Translations under genes and position numbers: made by a program | Part shown: one piece after another, positions 8,964 through 18,600 of the stretch | Position numbering within the stretch: position 1 is the first letter of the stretch | How the letters are laid out: the number at the start of each line of letters is the position of its first letter | Notes under the pieces: model-generated | Databases searched by the model: none | Seen by the model: the letters and a program-made list of their open reading frames with translations, nothing else | Told to the model about the DNA's origin: nothing | Assembly: GCA_022539475.1 (NCBI GenBank) | Contig: VCMS01000435.1 | Span: 78,381-110,183 of the forward strand | DNA from: Gracilaria domingensis | Lineage: Eukaryota; Rhodophyta; Florideophyceae; Gracilariales; Gracilariaceae | Length of the DNA stretch: 31,803 bases | Direction of reading: 5' to 3'

Positions 8964-9943
8964 TGTTGGAAGTCATGCTGTCACTGACATCAAGCAGCTG
9001 AGATGTGTGAAGTCTAGAATGGTACTTTGCTATGTGAAAGCGAGATTGATGTTGTTCTGTTTGGTATACTATGTTGCTGTGTGGTGTACTCAGTATGGGT
9101 TGAACGTTTACGGCTACATTGGAATGCTGTCGTTCAGCTGGAATGACCACAAAATACAACGATGACAGGTGGTACAGTGGTCATGGAATACAGGTTGCAA
9201 GGCTATGTATATGAACACATGGTACAGGTTGCAGCACTGTCAGTGTTGTGAAGTTTACACCATGTTTGAGTTGTGCTACATGCAAATGTGTGTGTATGGA
9301 TGAATGGAACATGTTGCAGCTGAGTGACTGACGTCATCTGGTTTACAGGTACTTGTTGGTGATGTGGGACTTGGGTGTCTGGCACGTATACATTACGGTG
9401 TCGTGTACATCCGTACAGGATTACAGCGTGCAAGCAACACGTGAAGTGTTGTGTCATGTTCCGTAAGCATGTCTGGTCATAATGGTGAGGTGTTGCATTG
9501 TGTGTATGCATGGTCGCGTTGCTATGGTCTGCTGTCATATTGTTGACTGCATTGATGTGTGGTGCTTGTGGTCTGCTGTCGAAATGTGTCGGTACACTGT
9601 CAGGGACGTGCATGGCTACTACATTGGTGTGCATTGTTGTGCATTGTTGTGCACTGCTGTGCAGTGGTGTACGGAATTGTTGTGCACTGTTGTGCACTGT
9701 TGTGCGTTGTTGTGCACTGCTGTTGTAAGCAGTTTGGCACTGTTACCATGTTATATCCGTACATGATTGGTAGTATTGAGTGTCTCTGGTAAGTGAGTTG
9801 CATGTTGGTCAGAGTTAGAGTCGCATGATGGAGTAGCGAAGAAGTGCTATATAAGTTGTGACTCAAGCACCTCCAAGTAAATCTGAGCCAGAGCTGGCGA
9901 ACTTCCCTTCATTCCCCCATCCTTTCAGCTTCAACCTCTATCA
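8964..9943 (+). repeat. C1 3' LTR (980 bp)
   Basis: Same length and same sequence as 5600-6579 (offset 3364) wherever compared, ending ...CTCTATCA. It is followed by the ATGAC duplication at 9944-9948 and then by element B pol in frame. Confidence 0.93.
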
Positions 9944-9948
9944 ATGAC
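9944..9948. repeat. Target-site duplication of C1, right copy
   Basis: ATGAC, identical to 5595-5599. Confidence 0.93.
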
Positions 9949-11665
9949 ACCGATCAAGCCACTACTGTGCAGCAAGATGAGTCTGTACAGCAGGAGTCAC
10001 GCAACCCACAGCGCACTCGTCGTGCACCTCGCAGGTGGTTCATGGCTGGTTCCGCAACCCCAGCTGGAGTCCAGGTCACCACGAGTGATGAACCAACACT
10101 CAAGGAAGCAAGGTCCGCAACGCCTACGGAACAGAGCTTGTGGCGTGCTGCTATTGAGGAAGAGCTGGCATCTCTTGAGTCGAAGAAAACCTGGAAGGTT
10201 GACCAGTCCCCAGCTCAGCAACCACTTCCCACACATATCATTCTCAAAGTTAAACGTAATGCGGATGGGTCTGTGGATCGCTTCAAGGCTCGAGTTGTCG
10301 CTGGTGGTAATCACCAAACCTTCGGGGAGAACTACATGGACACATATGCTCCAGTGGTTTCATTTAGTTTGGTGCGGTTCTTCCTCTACCTGACGCTGTG
10401 CTTGCAGATGTTTGTGGCACAAGTCGATGTGAAGACTGCCTTCCTCAATGGCGACCTCGAGGAGGATGTGTGGGTCATGTCACCGCGTGGTGTTCCTGGT
10501 CTTGGTTCACGCTGCTACAAGCTTCAGAAAGCCATGTATGGAATTGAAGCAAGCCCATCTAGCATGGCATACCAAGTTCACACGTGATCTACACTCCATT
10601 GGTTTCCAAGAACTACCGAGTGCCCCATGCGTGTTTCGGAGGGCTAGCGAGCATAATGGATACTGCTATATCCTTGTGTACGTCGATGACTTGCTCATCT
10701 TCACGCCCTCTGCCAAGGAACGATCTGGGATCTTGGAGGAGCTCAAGCGATTGTACGAGATTCGCGTTGAGAACAAAGTGACCCTCTACCTCGGTGTAGA
10801 GTTGACATGGAGCATTAATGACGATGGTCGTGTCACTGGAGTGCACCTTGGTCAGACACTCTACATCGAAGGAATTCTGCGACGTTTCGGTCTGGACAAC
10901 TCTAAGCCGGCTCGTAGTCCAATGGTGGAGTCATTCTTCTCGGGTCTCGCGGCCGAGGAAGACAAGTCACCCCAGGATGTGCAGCGGTACCAGCAGATGA
11001 TCGGGTCTCTGCTGTACTTGGCACTGCGCACGCGCGTGGACATTCTGGCTCCGGTGCTCATCCCCGCTCGTTTCCAGAGCAACCCCACGGCATACTGTCA
11101 CAGGGCCGCCAAACGAGTGTTGCGTTACCTGCAAGGAACTCGCAGACATGGCTTGAACTACAAGGCTGGATCCCTGGACATGCAAGCGTATGTGGACTCG
11201 GACTTCGCCGGTGACACCTGCGATCGCAAGTCCATGTCTGGTTACATGATCAAGTTCGGATCTGCGGTGGTGTTCTTCGGTGCCAAGAAGCAGTCGTCTG
11301 TTGCTTTGTCTACTGCTGAGGCTGAGTACTACGCGTTAACCATGGCTGCTCAGGAGGTTGTGTGGATGAGGCGTGTACTCTCTGAGATTGGTCTGGATAG
11401 TTCCGGGGCTGTTCCTATGCACTCTGACAATCAGATTGCCATTGGCTGGAGTGCAGGTGAGCGGTGCCCATCTGGTCGTGCGAAGCATATTGATGTCAAG
11501 ATGCACTTCATTAGGGAACTGGTAAAGGAGTCTGTCATTGTGGTGCTGTATGTCCCAAGTAAGTTGAATGACTCGGACATACTCACAAAGCCTCTAGGTC
11601 CTCTCGACGCCCAGGCCATTATGAAAAGGATTGGTCTTGGACAGGAACTCGAGGAGGAGTGTTGA
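9949..11665 (+). pseudogene. Element B pol, 3' portion (RT and RNase H) with a frameshift
   Basis: This continues the B polyprotein after the C1 insertion. The first frame (to 10587) has the copia RT start, with RAPRRW, FKARVVAGG and DVKTAFLNGDL. At about 10543 one extra base appears in the conserved MYGLKQA-type motif: the first frame then reads MYGIEAS and soon stops, while the next frame resumes with LKQAHLAWHTKF and runs to 11665. The second frame has the catalytic YVDD (10679-10690), RNase H motifs DSDFAGD and STAEAEYYAL, and a KHIDVKMHFIREL tail. The frameshift is inside the RT domain, where copia elements are not known to shift, so it is an inactivating mutation. The C-terminal codons overlap the start of the LTR at 11660. 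Confidence 0.9.
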
Positions 11666-12351
11666 TGTTTGGATGGTATCGAGTGCCTGGCAGTCCTTGA
11701 ATTTGTCTCCAAGTACCTGGAACACAAAGTTGCAGGGGAGCATGGGCACTTTTGGGCACCCTCGCGCGAAAAGCGCATATGCGCCTCTCCGTAAACCCAA
11801 CGTGATACTGCAATATGATTGGCTACTGCAAATGCGTATATGCAACGTAGTGTGGACAAGTGGACCTGGCTGTATGGGGCAGGAGTGGCGGATGGCACAA
11901 GTGGTGCGCTGTGATTGGCTGAAGTGTGCTAGTGCTGGCCAGTTATGCAGTAGCTGAGAATGTGCGAATACAGGCTGTTCTGGGCGGGTTTTGCTTTATG
12001 TGCGATTCTGAGCTGCGCGAGGGGGTTTGTTGCGCCAGATGGAAAATGTTGATTTTTTAGAGCGATTTTGGATCATGGAGTTGGCATTGGATTTGGCGCG
12101 GTTTGATTTAGTTGTTTCGAATTCGTATTGTGATTTGCGCGCGCTTTCGTTGTCAAGGTGTACACTTTGACAGCGTGTGCTGTTATGTCTCATGCAGCGA
12201 CGGCGGCGGTGCGCGGTTAGTACTAGTAGGTTGCGATCGTCCCCGTTCACTAAACTCGGTCGAAGGTGGCCTACCCCCTTTGCTTGTCTTACCTATCTTG
12301 TTCACATCTTTTTTCTTTCTACTTGTCTAACCTGCGTTCGTTACGTTAGTC
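11660..12351 (+). repeat. Probable 3' LTR of element B (right end unresolved)
   Basis: It starts TGTTGATG after the purine run GAGGAGGAG (11651-11659). It contains the GCGCATATGCGC palindrome (11773-11784), a GGGGAGCATGGGC box and GATTGGCTACTGCAAATGC, all shared with the A LTR U3, which supports LTR identity. No clear TATA box or CA terminus is visible. The stretch from about 11990 to 12351 is A/T- then pyrimidine-rich and unexplained. At 12352 the sequence becomes A2 pol; the TCAACA at 12357-12362 belongs to A2. Confidence 0.65.
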
Positions 12352-12757
12352 GTCTCGTCAACAGGAGGTAGTTGCTGTGTCGAGTGCAGAGGCTGAGTAC
12401 GTGAGCTTGTGCTCTGGCACCAAGGAGGCGATCTGGCTTAAGCGACTTTGGAACGGCATTGGCAGTGTGATTGGCATGGAAGCAGACGGGTCTGTAAAGC
12501 TGCTGGTTGAACCAACTCCCATGTATGTTGACAACCAGGGCAGCATTGACCTTGCTCGAAATGGAGTGGTGAACAGGCGAACCAAGCATATTGAAATTCG
12601 GTTCCACTTCACTCGAGAAGCTCTGCAGGCCAAGTCGATTGTGCTGTTCTACTGCCCGACGGATTCCATGGTTGCCGACATGCTGAATAAGCCGCTTGCG
12701 CGAGTGAAGCACGAGAGGTTCCGCGAAGCCGGTGGTGTGAACCACATAGAAGTTTGA
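12352..12757 (+). pseudogene. Copia element A2, RNase H remnant
   Basis: Codes for the last ~134 residues of an A-type polyprotein: RQQEVVAVSSAEAEY, then the NQGSIDLARNGVVNRRTKHIEIRFHF tail. It differs from A1 at only a few residues (for example HIEI for HIDI, VNHIEV for VIHIEV). Everything upstream is missing at the junction with element B. The frame ends just before the polypurine tract, as in A1. Confidence 0.9.
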
Positions 12758-12767
12758 AGTCAGTGAC

Positions 12768-12777
12768 AGAGGGGGGG
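12768..12777 (+). promoter_or_regulatory. Polypurine tract of A2
   Basis: AGAG plus six G directly before TGTTGGATG, identical to the tract in A1. Confidence 0.85.
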
Positions 12778-13565
12778 TGTTGGATGTTGACCCTGTGCTG
12801 TCACTGAAAACCAAAAGTGCTGGGGAGCATGGGCTGTTTTGGAGGGTGCCGTTGGAAAAGCGCATATGCGCCTCTGCGCAAACTCAACGTGAAACGGGCT
12901 TCTGATTGGCTACTGCAAATGGTCATATGCATTGTGGTTCGTACAAGTGTTGTGACGCTAATGGGTTGTTTCCAGGGTACACGTGTGTAGCTAATACATT
13001 GGGCATGCTGTACATGATGCACAGGGTACACACGTATGTACGTGGACATGTAGGACAGCTTGATGTGACTTCGGCACTATGGTGAAGAGTAGATGCGCTG
13101 TCAAGAGGTTTACACTGTGGTATTGTTGGTGACGTAGGACTTGGAGTGAGTTTGTGGTGAAGTGTTGTTGGTGAGCTTGTACGTAACTGTTATGGTGTCG
13201 TGTAGGGATTACAGTGTGTTGTCACTATGTGAATCTGTGCATGGTCATGATTATGTGTAGGCACGTAACTTGATGTGCACGGTTGTGCACTGTTGTGCGT
13301 TGTTGTGCTTTGTTGTTGTAAGCTGCCATGATAGTGTGGGAGTGTTACCATGTTATGTTAGAAGATGATTGGTAGTATTGAGTGTCTCTAGCTAGTGGTT
13401 TAGGTATTGCTTGGAGTTGGAGTTGTGCGATGGTTGCGCAAAGTAGTTCTATATAAGCGGTGACTCGAGCGCCTCCAAGTAAATTCCGAGCCAGAGCTGG
13501 CGAACTTCCCTTCATTTCCCCCATCCTTTCTCTCAACCTTCCCTTTCCAGCTATAACCTCCATCA
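12778..13565 (+). repeat. 3' LTR of copia element A2 (788 bp)
   Basis: Nearly identical to the A1 LTR over most of its length (GCGCATATGCGC at 12860-12871; TATATAA at 13451-13457). Its final ~85 bases (CTCTCAACCTTCC, CCAGCTATAACCTCCATCA) match the end of the inverted C3 LTR better than the end of the A1 LTR. The next bases (CACCAGATGACG) are inverted A3 pol. Confidence 0.88.
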
Positions 13566-15137
13566 CACCAGATGACGAAGCCTCATACTTCTGCACATAC
13601 ACCCACTTGGACGAAATCACGTTGCTGTCTGCTGGCCTTGGCACTAGATCCCACGTGTCGTGCTCCATCAACGATTGATACTCACTCTTCATCGCCTTCT
13701 TCCAAGCTTCGGAATCAGGACGTGACACTGCGTCACCGTACAACGAAGGAGTATCATCACTGGCTGTAAGGAAAGCACTGGCACCACGCCACCATGAGGA
13801 TGTCGTCTTTCTCTGACGTGTGGATCTACGAAGAAGATGCGTCTCTGTCACTCCCGGCTCATCATGTGTGTCTGGTGTGGTGTTCTCATCCGTACTGGCA
13901 TTCGTGGTTCTCTCGTGAGAAGCTGGCGCAGAAGGGTCATCTTCAGAATCATCGGTGGATGTGTCAGAGGTTGAGGCTTCAGCAGCTCCCGACTTGTCGA
14001 CCAAATCGATATCCGCGTAGTCCTCGTGTTCAGAGTGCTCGTCACTTTCAGTTGCAGAGCACTCGTCAAACCTCACATCTCGTGACACAATCACCTTCTT
14101 CTTCTGGCTGTCCCACAACTTGTATCCGTGGGAGCCTGAAGTGTACCCAATGAAGATGGCTTCCACTGCACGCTCTTCCAGCTTCTTCAAATTCAAATCA
14201 ACCACCTTGTACCAGCAACGGCTACCAAACACACGCAGATTGCTCAGATCAGGCTTCTGTCCATGCCACAGCTCAAACGGAGTCACGTCACTCGGAAGCG
14301 CTTTGCAGGTCACTGTGTTGCGCACATACACAGAAACATTCAGAGCCTCAGCCCAAAAGCTTTTTGGCACATTCTTGTGATGCAACATCGACCTGACCAA
14401 GTCCATGAGTGTGCGATTGAACCTCTCGGCAAGCCCGTTTCGCTGTGGATTGTAAGGCACAGTTCGCTGATGCTCAATACCGTACTGCTGCAGTTTCTCG
14501 GAGAATCGATTGGACAGGTACTCACCACCGTTGTCTGTGCGCAAAGCACGCAGCACACTTTTACGAGCGGTGATGGTAAGCACCTTCCTGCCCATCTGGT
14601 TCTCCACAAACCTAAGCCACTTGATGAACATCCGGAACACCTCATCCTTCGTCTTGAGCATGTACAGAAAGCAATAACGGCTGTGGTCATCGATGAATGT
14701 GACAAAGTAGTGCGAGCCTCCCAAGGACTTCACGTTCACTGGACCCGAAATATCAGAGTGTACCAGGTCCAGTACGTGTTCAGCTCGTTCCCCCCCTTGC
14801 TTGGGAGTCGGAGCACGGGTTGCTTTGCCCACTACACATGAGCCACACACATCCACCTTCTGAGCCACATCCACATTCAGACCTGACACAACGCCATTTC
14901 GAGCCATCTGCTTGATGCCTTCCACATTCACATGAGCCATTCGACATGCCAAAGAGACAAGTCTGACACAAGCGCACTGTCCGTGTCCGTGAGCTGTTCT
15001 GCAGCAGTGCAAAGGTAGTACAGGTCTTTGACGCGTCGCCCGACGGCAACTACTTTTGACCCCTTGTACACACATACCTTTTCTTTGTCAAACACTACCG
15101 TGCAGCCCAGATCACATATCTGCGACCCAGACAACAA
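13566..15137 (-). pseudogene. Copia element A3 pol fragment, inverted (protease-integrase spacer, integrase, RT start)
   Basis: An internal piece of an A-type polyprotein on the minus strand, cut at both ends by LTRs. From 15137 leftward it holds the post-protease region (SGSQICDLGCTVVFDKEK), the integrase zinc finger (CGSC, with its His part damaged) and the full integrase core: D in HSDISGP, D in RTDNGGEY and E in NGLAERFNR, with 35 residues between the last two. Then come the acidic linker and the RT start up to KYEASSSG. One base is missing near 14945 inside LWHV(R)MAHVN, so the region before it (frame 14928-15137) and after it (frame to 13566) are in different frames. Very close to A1 where they overlap. 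Confidence 0.9.
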
Positions 15138-16128
15138 TGATGGAGGTTATAGCTGGAAAGGGAAGGTTGAGAGAAAGGACGGGGGGAATGAAGGGAAGTT
15201 CGCCAGCTCTGGCTCGGAATTGACTTGGCGGTGCTTGAGTCACAACTTATATAGCACTTCTTCGCTACTCCATCATGCGACTCCAACTCTGACCAACATG
15301 CAACTCACTAACCAGAGACACTCAATACTACCAATCATCTACGGACATAACATGGTAACAGTGCCAAACTGCTTACAACAGCAGCGCACAACAACGCACA
15401 ACAGTGTACAACAGTGCACAACAATTCCGTACACCACTGCACAGCAGTGCACAACAATGCACAACAATGCACACCAATGTAGTAGCCATGCACGTCCCTG
15501 ACAGTGTACCGACACATTTCGACAGCAGACCACAAACACCACACATCAATGCAGTCAACAATATGAAAGTACACCATAGTAACACGACCATGCATACACA
15601 TAATGCAACACCTCACCATCATGACCAGCCGTGCTTACGGAACATGACACCACACTTCACGTGTTGCTTGCACGCTGTAATCCGTACACGACACCGTAAT
15701 GTGTACGTGCCAGGTACCCAAGTCCCACATCATCAACAAGTACCTGTAAACGAGATGACGTCAGTCACTCAGCTGCAACATGCTCCATTCATCCATACAA
15801 ACACATGTGCATGTAGCACAACCCAAACATGATGTAGACTTCACAACACTGACAGTGCTGCAACCTGTACCATGTGTTCACATACATAGCCTTGCAACCT
15901 GTACTCCATGACCACTGTACAACCTGTCATCGATGTACCTTGTGGTCATCCCAGCTGAACGAAAGCATTCCAATGTAGCCGTAAACGTTCAACCCATACT
16001 GAGTATACCACACAGAAACATAGTATAGCAAACAGAACAACATCAATCTCGCTTTCACATAGCAAGTTACCATTCTAGAATTCACACATCCCAGCTGCTT
16101 GATGTCAGTGACAGCATGACTTCCAACA
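15138..16128 (-). repeat. C3: inverted 3' LTR of a C-type element (991 bp)
   Basis: Read on the minus strand it starts TGTTGGAAGTCATGC (16128 leftward), holds the GTTGTGC repeats and TATATAA (15247-15253), and ends CCAGCTATAACCTCCATCA at 15138. It is related to the C1 and C2 LTRs but carries many substitutions, so it is an older copy. No primer-binding site follows its inner end, which identifies it as a 3' LTR flanked by A3. Confidence 0.88.
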
Positions 16129-16200
16129 CCCTCCCTCTGTTACTGACTTCAAGCAACCAGCGCTCCTGGCCAAGTACATGCTGAGTCACAGGTCGGGCAG
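16129..16200 (-). mobile_element. Remnant of C3 interior with polypurine tract
   Basis: Minus-strand AGAGGGAGGG (16129-16138) is preceded by CTTGAAGTCAGTAAC and then by the last ~50 interior bases (GCATGTACTTGGCCAGGAGCGCTGG), matching C2 near 23240-23290. The rest of C3 is gone at the junction with the transposase relic. Confidence 0.8.
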
Positions 16201-17536
16201 TTCGACAACTCGTTCGGCAAGAAATTGGGACACATTTAGCATCGGACCATTTTCTTTTAGTATTTCAGGGAGATGTGGAAACGCATGAGACGTTGGTTTG
16301 AAGACAAAAGAATGGTCTTCATCGACAAAAAATACCTTCGTGTACATGGCATGAAGTTGTTGAACAAGAATAGAGAGTATGTCTGGAGAGTTCCATTTCG
16401 GCGTTGGATCCAAAACAATGAAAAGAACTTTGCGCAAAGTGATCCATAGATCGAACATGTCTCGACTGTAGTTCGCTTGTGACAGAATTAGAACAGCGTG
16501 AAACATGGCAAAATTCTTCAAAGGTCAGCTTTGTACGGAGGAAACTGACCCAAGGAGAGAGGGAATCGGCCCCAGTCGACAGGGAATCGAGGTGCAAAGT
16601 TGCCCAGGGAACGATTTGCTTGCTGCAGATGAGCATCATTTATCGCAAAGTAGGAACCTTCGCGTAGCTTTTCATGAATTTTGAATGTCAGATGCGTTGT
16701 CATTGACACCAAGCCATTGAAAAATAGATGCATGGTGTCATATAGAAAGGAATTCACGAAGTCGAAAAGAATACCCGATAGTAAAGGCTTTCGCGCTATT
16801 TCCGCGTCCTTCGAAACTAACCAACGAGATCGATTGGTCTTAGAGTTCTTGATCCTTTCCCATGCTTGCACGATTGTCAAATTTGATCGAGAGCGAGAGC
16901 ATTCTGCATTAATCCAGCCAAAGTAACTTTCTTCTCTCAAAGCACTTATGCATTGCGAGAGCTCCTAGAAGGAAGAAGGACACTAGCTGTGGTTTTCTTC
17001 TCGCATTAACAACTGCATAGTTTTCCCTCGTGTCCGACGAAATCTCCAAGCTTTGAGGCAGCTGGTCAATGTGCAGTGACGAATACGACGAAAGCATAGA
17101 TTCTCCTTTTCACTCCATCCTAGCATGTCACATTCACACCATCTCTTAGGTCTTCCCAATCTTTGTAGGTCGCGAAGAAGAAGGTTTCAAAAAGGCCACT
17201 ATGATGTGTTCCTGGTACCATACATCGCACGAGAACGTTACAGGCTCGGAATCGGTAGCAAACTTTACAGTTAAAGACAGTTATAATGAACGACCAGCAA
17301 GAACGCAAGAGAGGTGGGTGACGCTTTCCTATCTCCACCCCATCCATGCTCAGTGAGAGGAAGATGAAAATTTCTTCGTTTGAATTCCCGATTGAAGCGA
17401 TTTTCTTATGCTGACGAACAAACGAACACCCTTGAAAGTAGTCGAGAAAGTACTCACTTCGCTCCGCATTTTTTGCCTTTTGCGCTCTGCCACAGCCTTC
17501 AATGAGCTGAAAGAACGACGTCTTTTCTATACACAT
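16186..17536 (-). pseudogene. Degraded tnp2/Plavaka-like DDE transposase
   Basis: Minus-strand frames at 17536-17120, 16940-16518 and 16521-16186 line up in order with the tnp2/Plavaka transposase layout, as I recognise it by eye. The first has FLSLSMDGVEIGK followed by a CWSFIITVFN strand and a VPGTHHSGLFETFFF block. The second has KPLLSGILFDFV and YDTMHLFFNGLV, the family's D-x-MH signature. The third has SHAFPHLPEILKENGP and FLAER, the C-terminal H-x-L-x-H...NGP...ER pattern. Frameshifts separate the pieces, notably around 16940-17120, and the C-terminus is cut at the C3 junction. It is a different family member from the transposase at 25122. Confidence 0.7.
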
Positions 17537-17604
17537 TTCCAGGAGAAGATGTGATGGTTTAAGATAGGCGAATCTTCCGGTACTATTGATAGGTTTCTTG
17601 CATT
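17537..17604. other. Spacer between transposase relic and repeat unit
   Basis: No gene seen. It leads into a TTTCTTGCATTCGTCTGTCTCTTGCAG stretch, pyrimidine-rich ending in CAG, that resembles a splice acceptor. Confidence 0.4.
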
Positions 17605-17614
17605 CGTCTGTCTC

Positions 17615-17899
17615 TTGCAGATGCTAGTTTTTGGCGAGGGTCGTCCAGAAAGTGGCAAGGGTCGTCCAGTAAATTTTTTGAAAAAATATCGAGATCAATT
17701 ATTTCAAAATTTGAAGATAATTGCTTGGGTCGTCCAGAATCGCTGTGCAGTAAATACTGGTGGGTTTTCCACTCGTGCTAGTTCTTTAGTCGAGGGCTAC
17801 CTGAACCGTATTTCGCGAAGTCTAGGTTCAGTTTCCATTAAGGTGCATATTACACGATACCTTCTGCGGAATGATACCCTGCAACGCATGGAATACTAG
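17615..17899 (+). CDS. Small ORF in repeat unit 1, unrecognised
   Basis: 94 codons, sharing all but three residues with 18611-18895 in unit 2. The N-terminus has two GRP cores (GEGRPESGKGRPV), loosely like AT-hooks. The rest (FLKKYRDQLFQNL, HITRYLLRNDTLQ) matches nothing I know. The TCTTGCAG before the start could be an acceptor, making this an exon. Equally it may be open by chance and shared only because the repeat is young. Confidence 0.3.
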   Translation: MQMLVFGEGRPESGKGRPVNFLKKYRDQLFQNLKIIAWVVQNRCAVNTGGFSTRASSLVEGYLNRISRSLGSVSIKVHITRYLLRNDTLQRMEY

Positions 17900-18035
17900 T
17901 GCTAGTACAGATGATGCCCATTATGAAATCATACCGTTTTATTCGTATCTATTCTTCTATCGACCGCTTTTGCTAACCACTACTTCGCTATATTACATGT
18001 ACCATTTCCCCATGATGGATCGGGTGTAGGCGCAA

Positions 18036-18188
18036 TCTGCGGCAGATGCCGCAGAGGGCACCTGCACTAAATTGCGGTATCGGTAGAACACATACGCACC
18101 CCGAGAGGATGAGGCGCGAAGCGCCTCATTCTCTCCGTTCCTCATGTAGGGAACCATGCCCAGATGCATGGTTCCCTACTTGAGGAAC
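18036..18188. other. Cluster of three adjacent perfect or near-perfect hairpins (unit 1)
   Basis: Hairpin 1: TCTGCGGC/GCCGCAGA (18036-18055). Hairpin 2: a 15-bp stem around GAA built on GATGAGGCGC/GCGCCTCAT (18103-18135) with one G-T pair. Hairpin 3: ~23-bp stem GTTCCTCA..GTAGGGAACCATGC paired with its return across a CCAGAT loop (18137-18188). All three recur at 19032-19051, 19099-19131 and 19133-19184; in unit 2 the second stem is perfect. Confidence 0.85.
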
Positions 18189-18600
18189 CTGCACCTGCAA
18201 CTCGTGAGCTACGTACGCATCAAAAGTCATTTACCTGTATACGCAAGCAGAAAGTATCCATAAGTTAGTCAATGCTCCGTTGGATACATTTGAAATGCGA
18301 TGGAACGTACCATTGATAAACCAAAACAGAAACGTTGCGCTAGAAAATTCGAGGGACCTAGTAAGCCGCAAAAGGAAGAAGAAGAAGGAAAGGGATCGGT
18401 TAGATTACCAGCAATCCATTCATCGTAAAACGCGAAAGGTGTCGAAGCGAGAACTCACAAGCAAGGATGCCAAGAATGCCCATGCAGCAAACATACCGCA
18501 ATTCCCCCTAAAAACGTGCACCTGCAACTCGTGAGCAACGTCCGCATCAAAAGTCATTTACCTGTATACCTAAGCAGAAAGTATCCATAAGTTAGTCAAT

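Larger units (their letters stand above)
5600..9943 (+). mobile_element. C1: complete non-autonomous LTR retrotransposon (4344 bp)
   Basis: C1 has two 980-bp LTRs that look identical wherever I compared them, an ATGAC duplication on both sides, a primer-binding site immediately after the 5' LTR and a polypurine tract immediately before the 3' LTR. The 2384-bp interior has no Gag, protease, integrase, RT or RNase H motif in any frame, so it is a LARD-like element that needs enzymes in trans. Identical LTRs indicate recent insertion, into the integrase-RT linker of element B. Element A, which shares its terminal LTR sequence and polypurine tract, is the likely helper. Confidence 0.92.
3173..12351 (+). 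mobile_element. Copia element B, old and broken, carrying a nested insertion
   Basis: B is a third copia lineage, distinct from A in protein sequence. Its 5' LTR and gag start are missing because A1 abuts gag at 3172/3173. Its pol is split by C1 (5600-9943) and has a frameshift near 10543. The right side is a GAGGAGGAG purine run and an LTR start (TGTTGATG) at 11660. The right limit is approximate because A2-type sequence begins at about 12352. Layered insertions plus a frameshift make B the oldest of the retroelements in this block. Confidence 0.85.
17605..18600 (+). repeat. Repeat unit 1 (996-bp period)
   Basis: It starts CGTCTGTCTCTTGCAGATGC and is repeated with an offset of 996 bases from 18601. 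Contents in order: a 94-codon open frame (17615-17899), an A/T-rich middle, three hairpins (18036-18188), an ~80-bp block (18190-18271) that recurs at 18517-18600, and a basic reading frame (KRKKKKERDR). Three GGGTCGTCCAG motifs lie at about 17638-17740. I recognise no family. The ORFs could be exons or remnants. Confidence 0.8.

Noticed and set aside
10540..10550. Programmed frameshift in element B
   Set aside because: It lies inside a conserved RT motif rather than between gag and pol, and a single extra base explains it.
12353..12362. TCAACA as the end of the element B LTR (inverse of its TGTTGA start)
   Set aside because: The same TCTCGTCAACAGG occurs inside the A1 RNase H region, so these bases belong to A2 pol. 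At most they mark a microhomology junction.
18137..18188. Helitron 3'-terminal hairpin
   Set aside because: No CTRR end after the hairpin, no Rep/helicase frame nearby, and the repeat continues beyond it.
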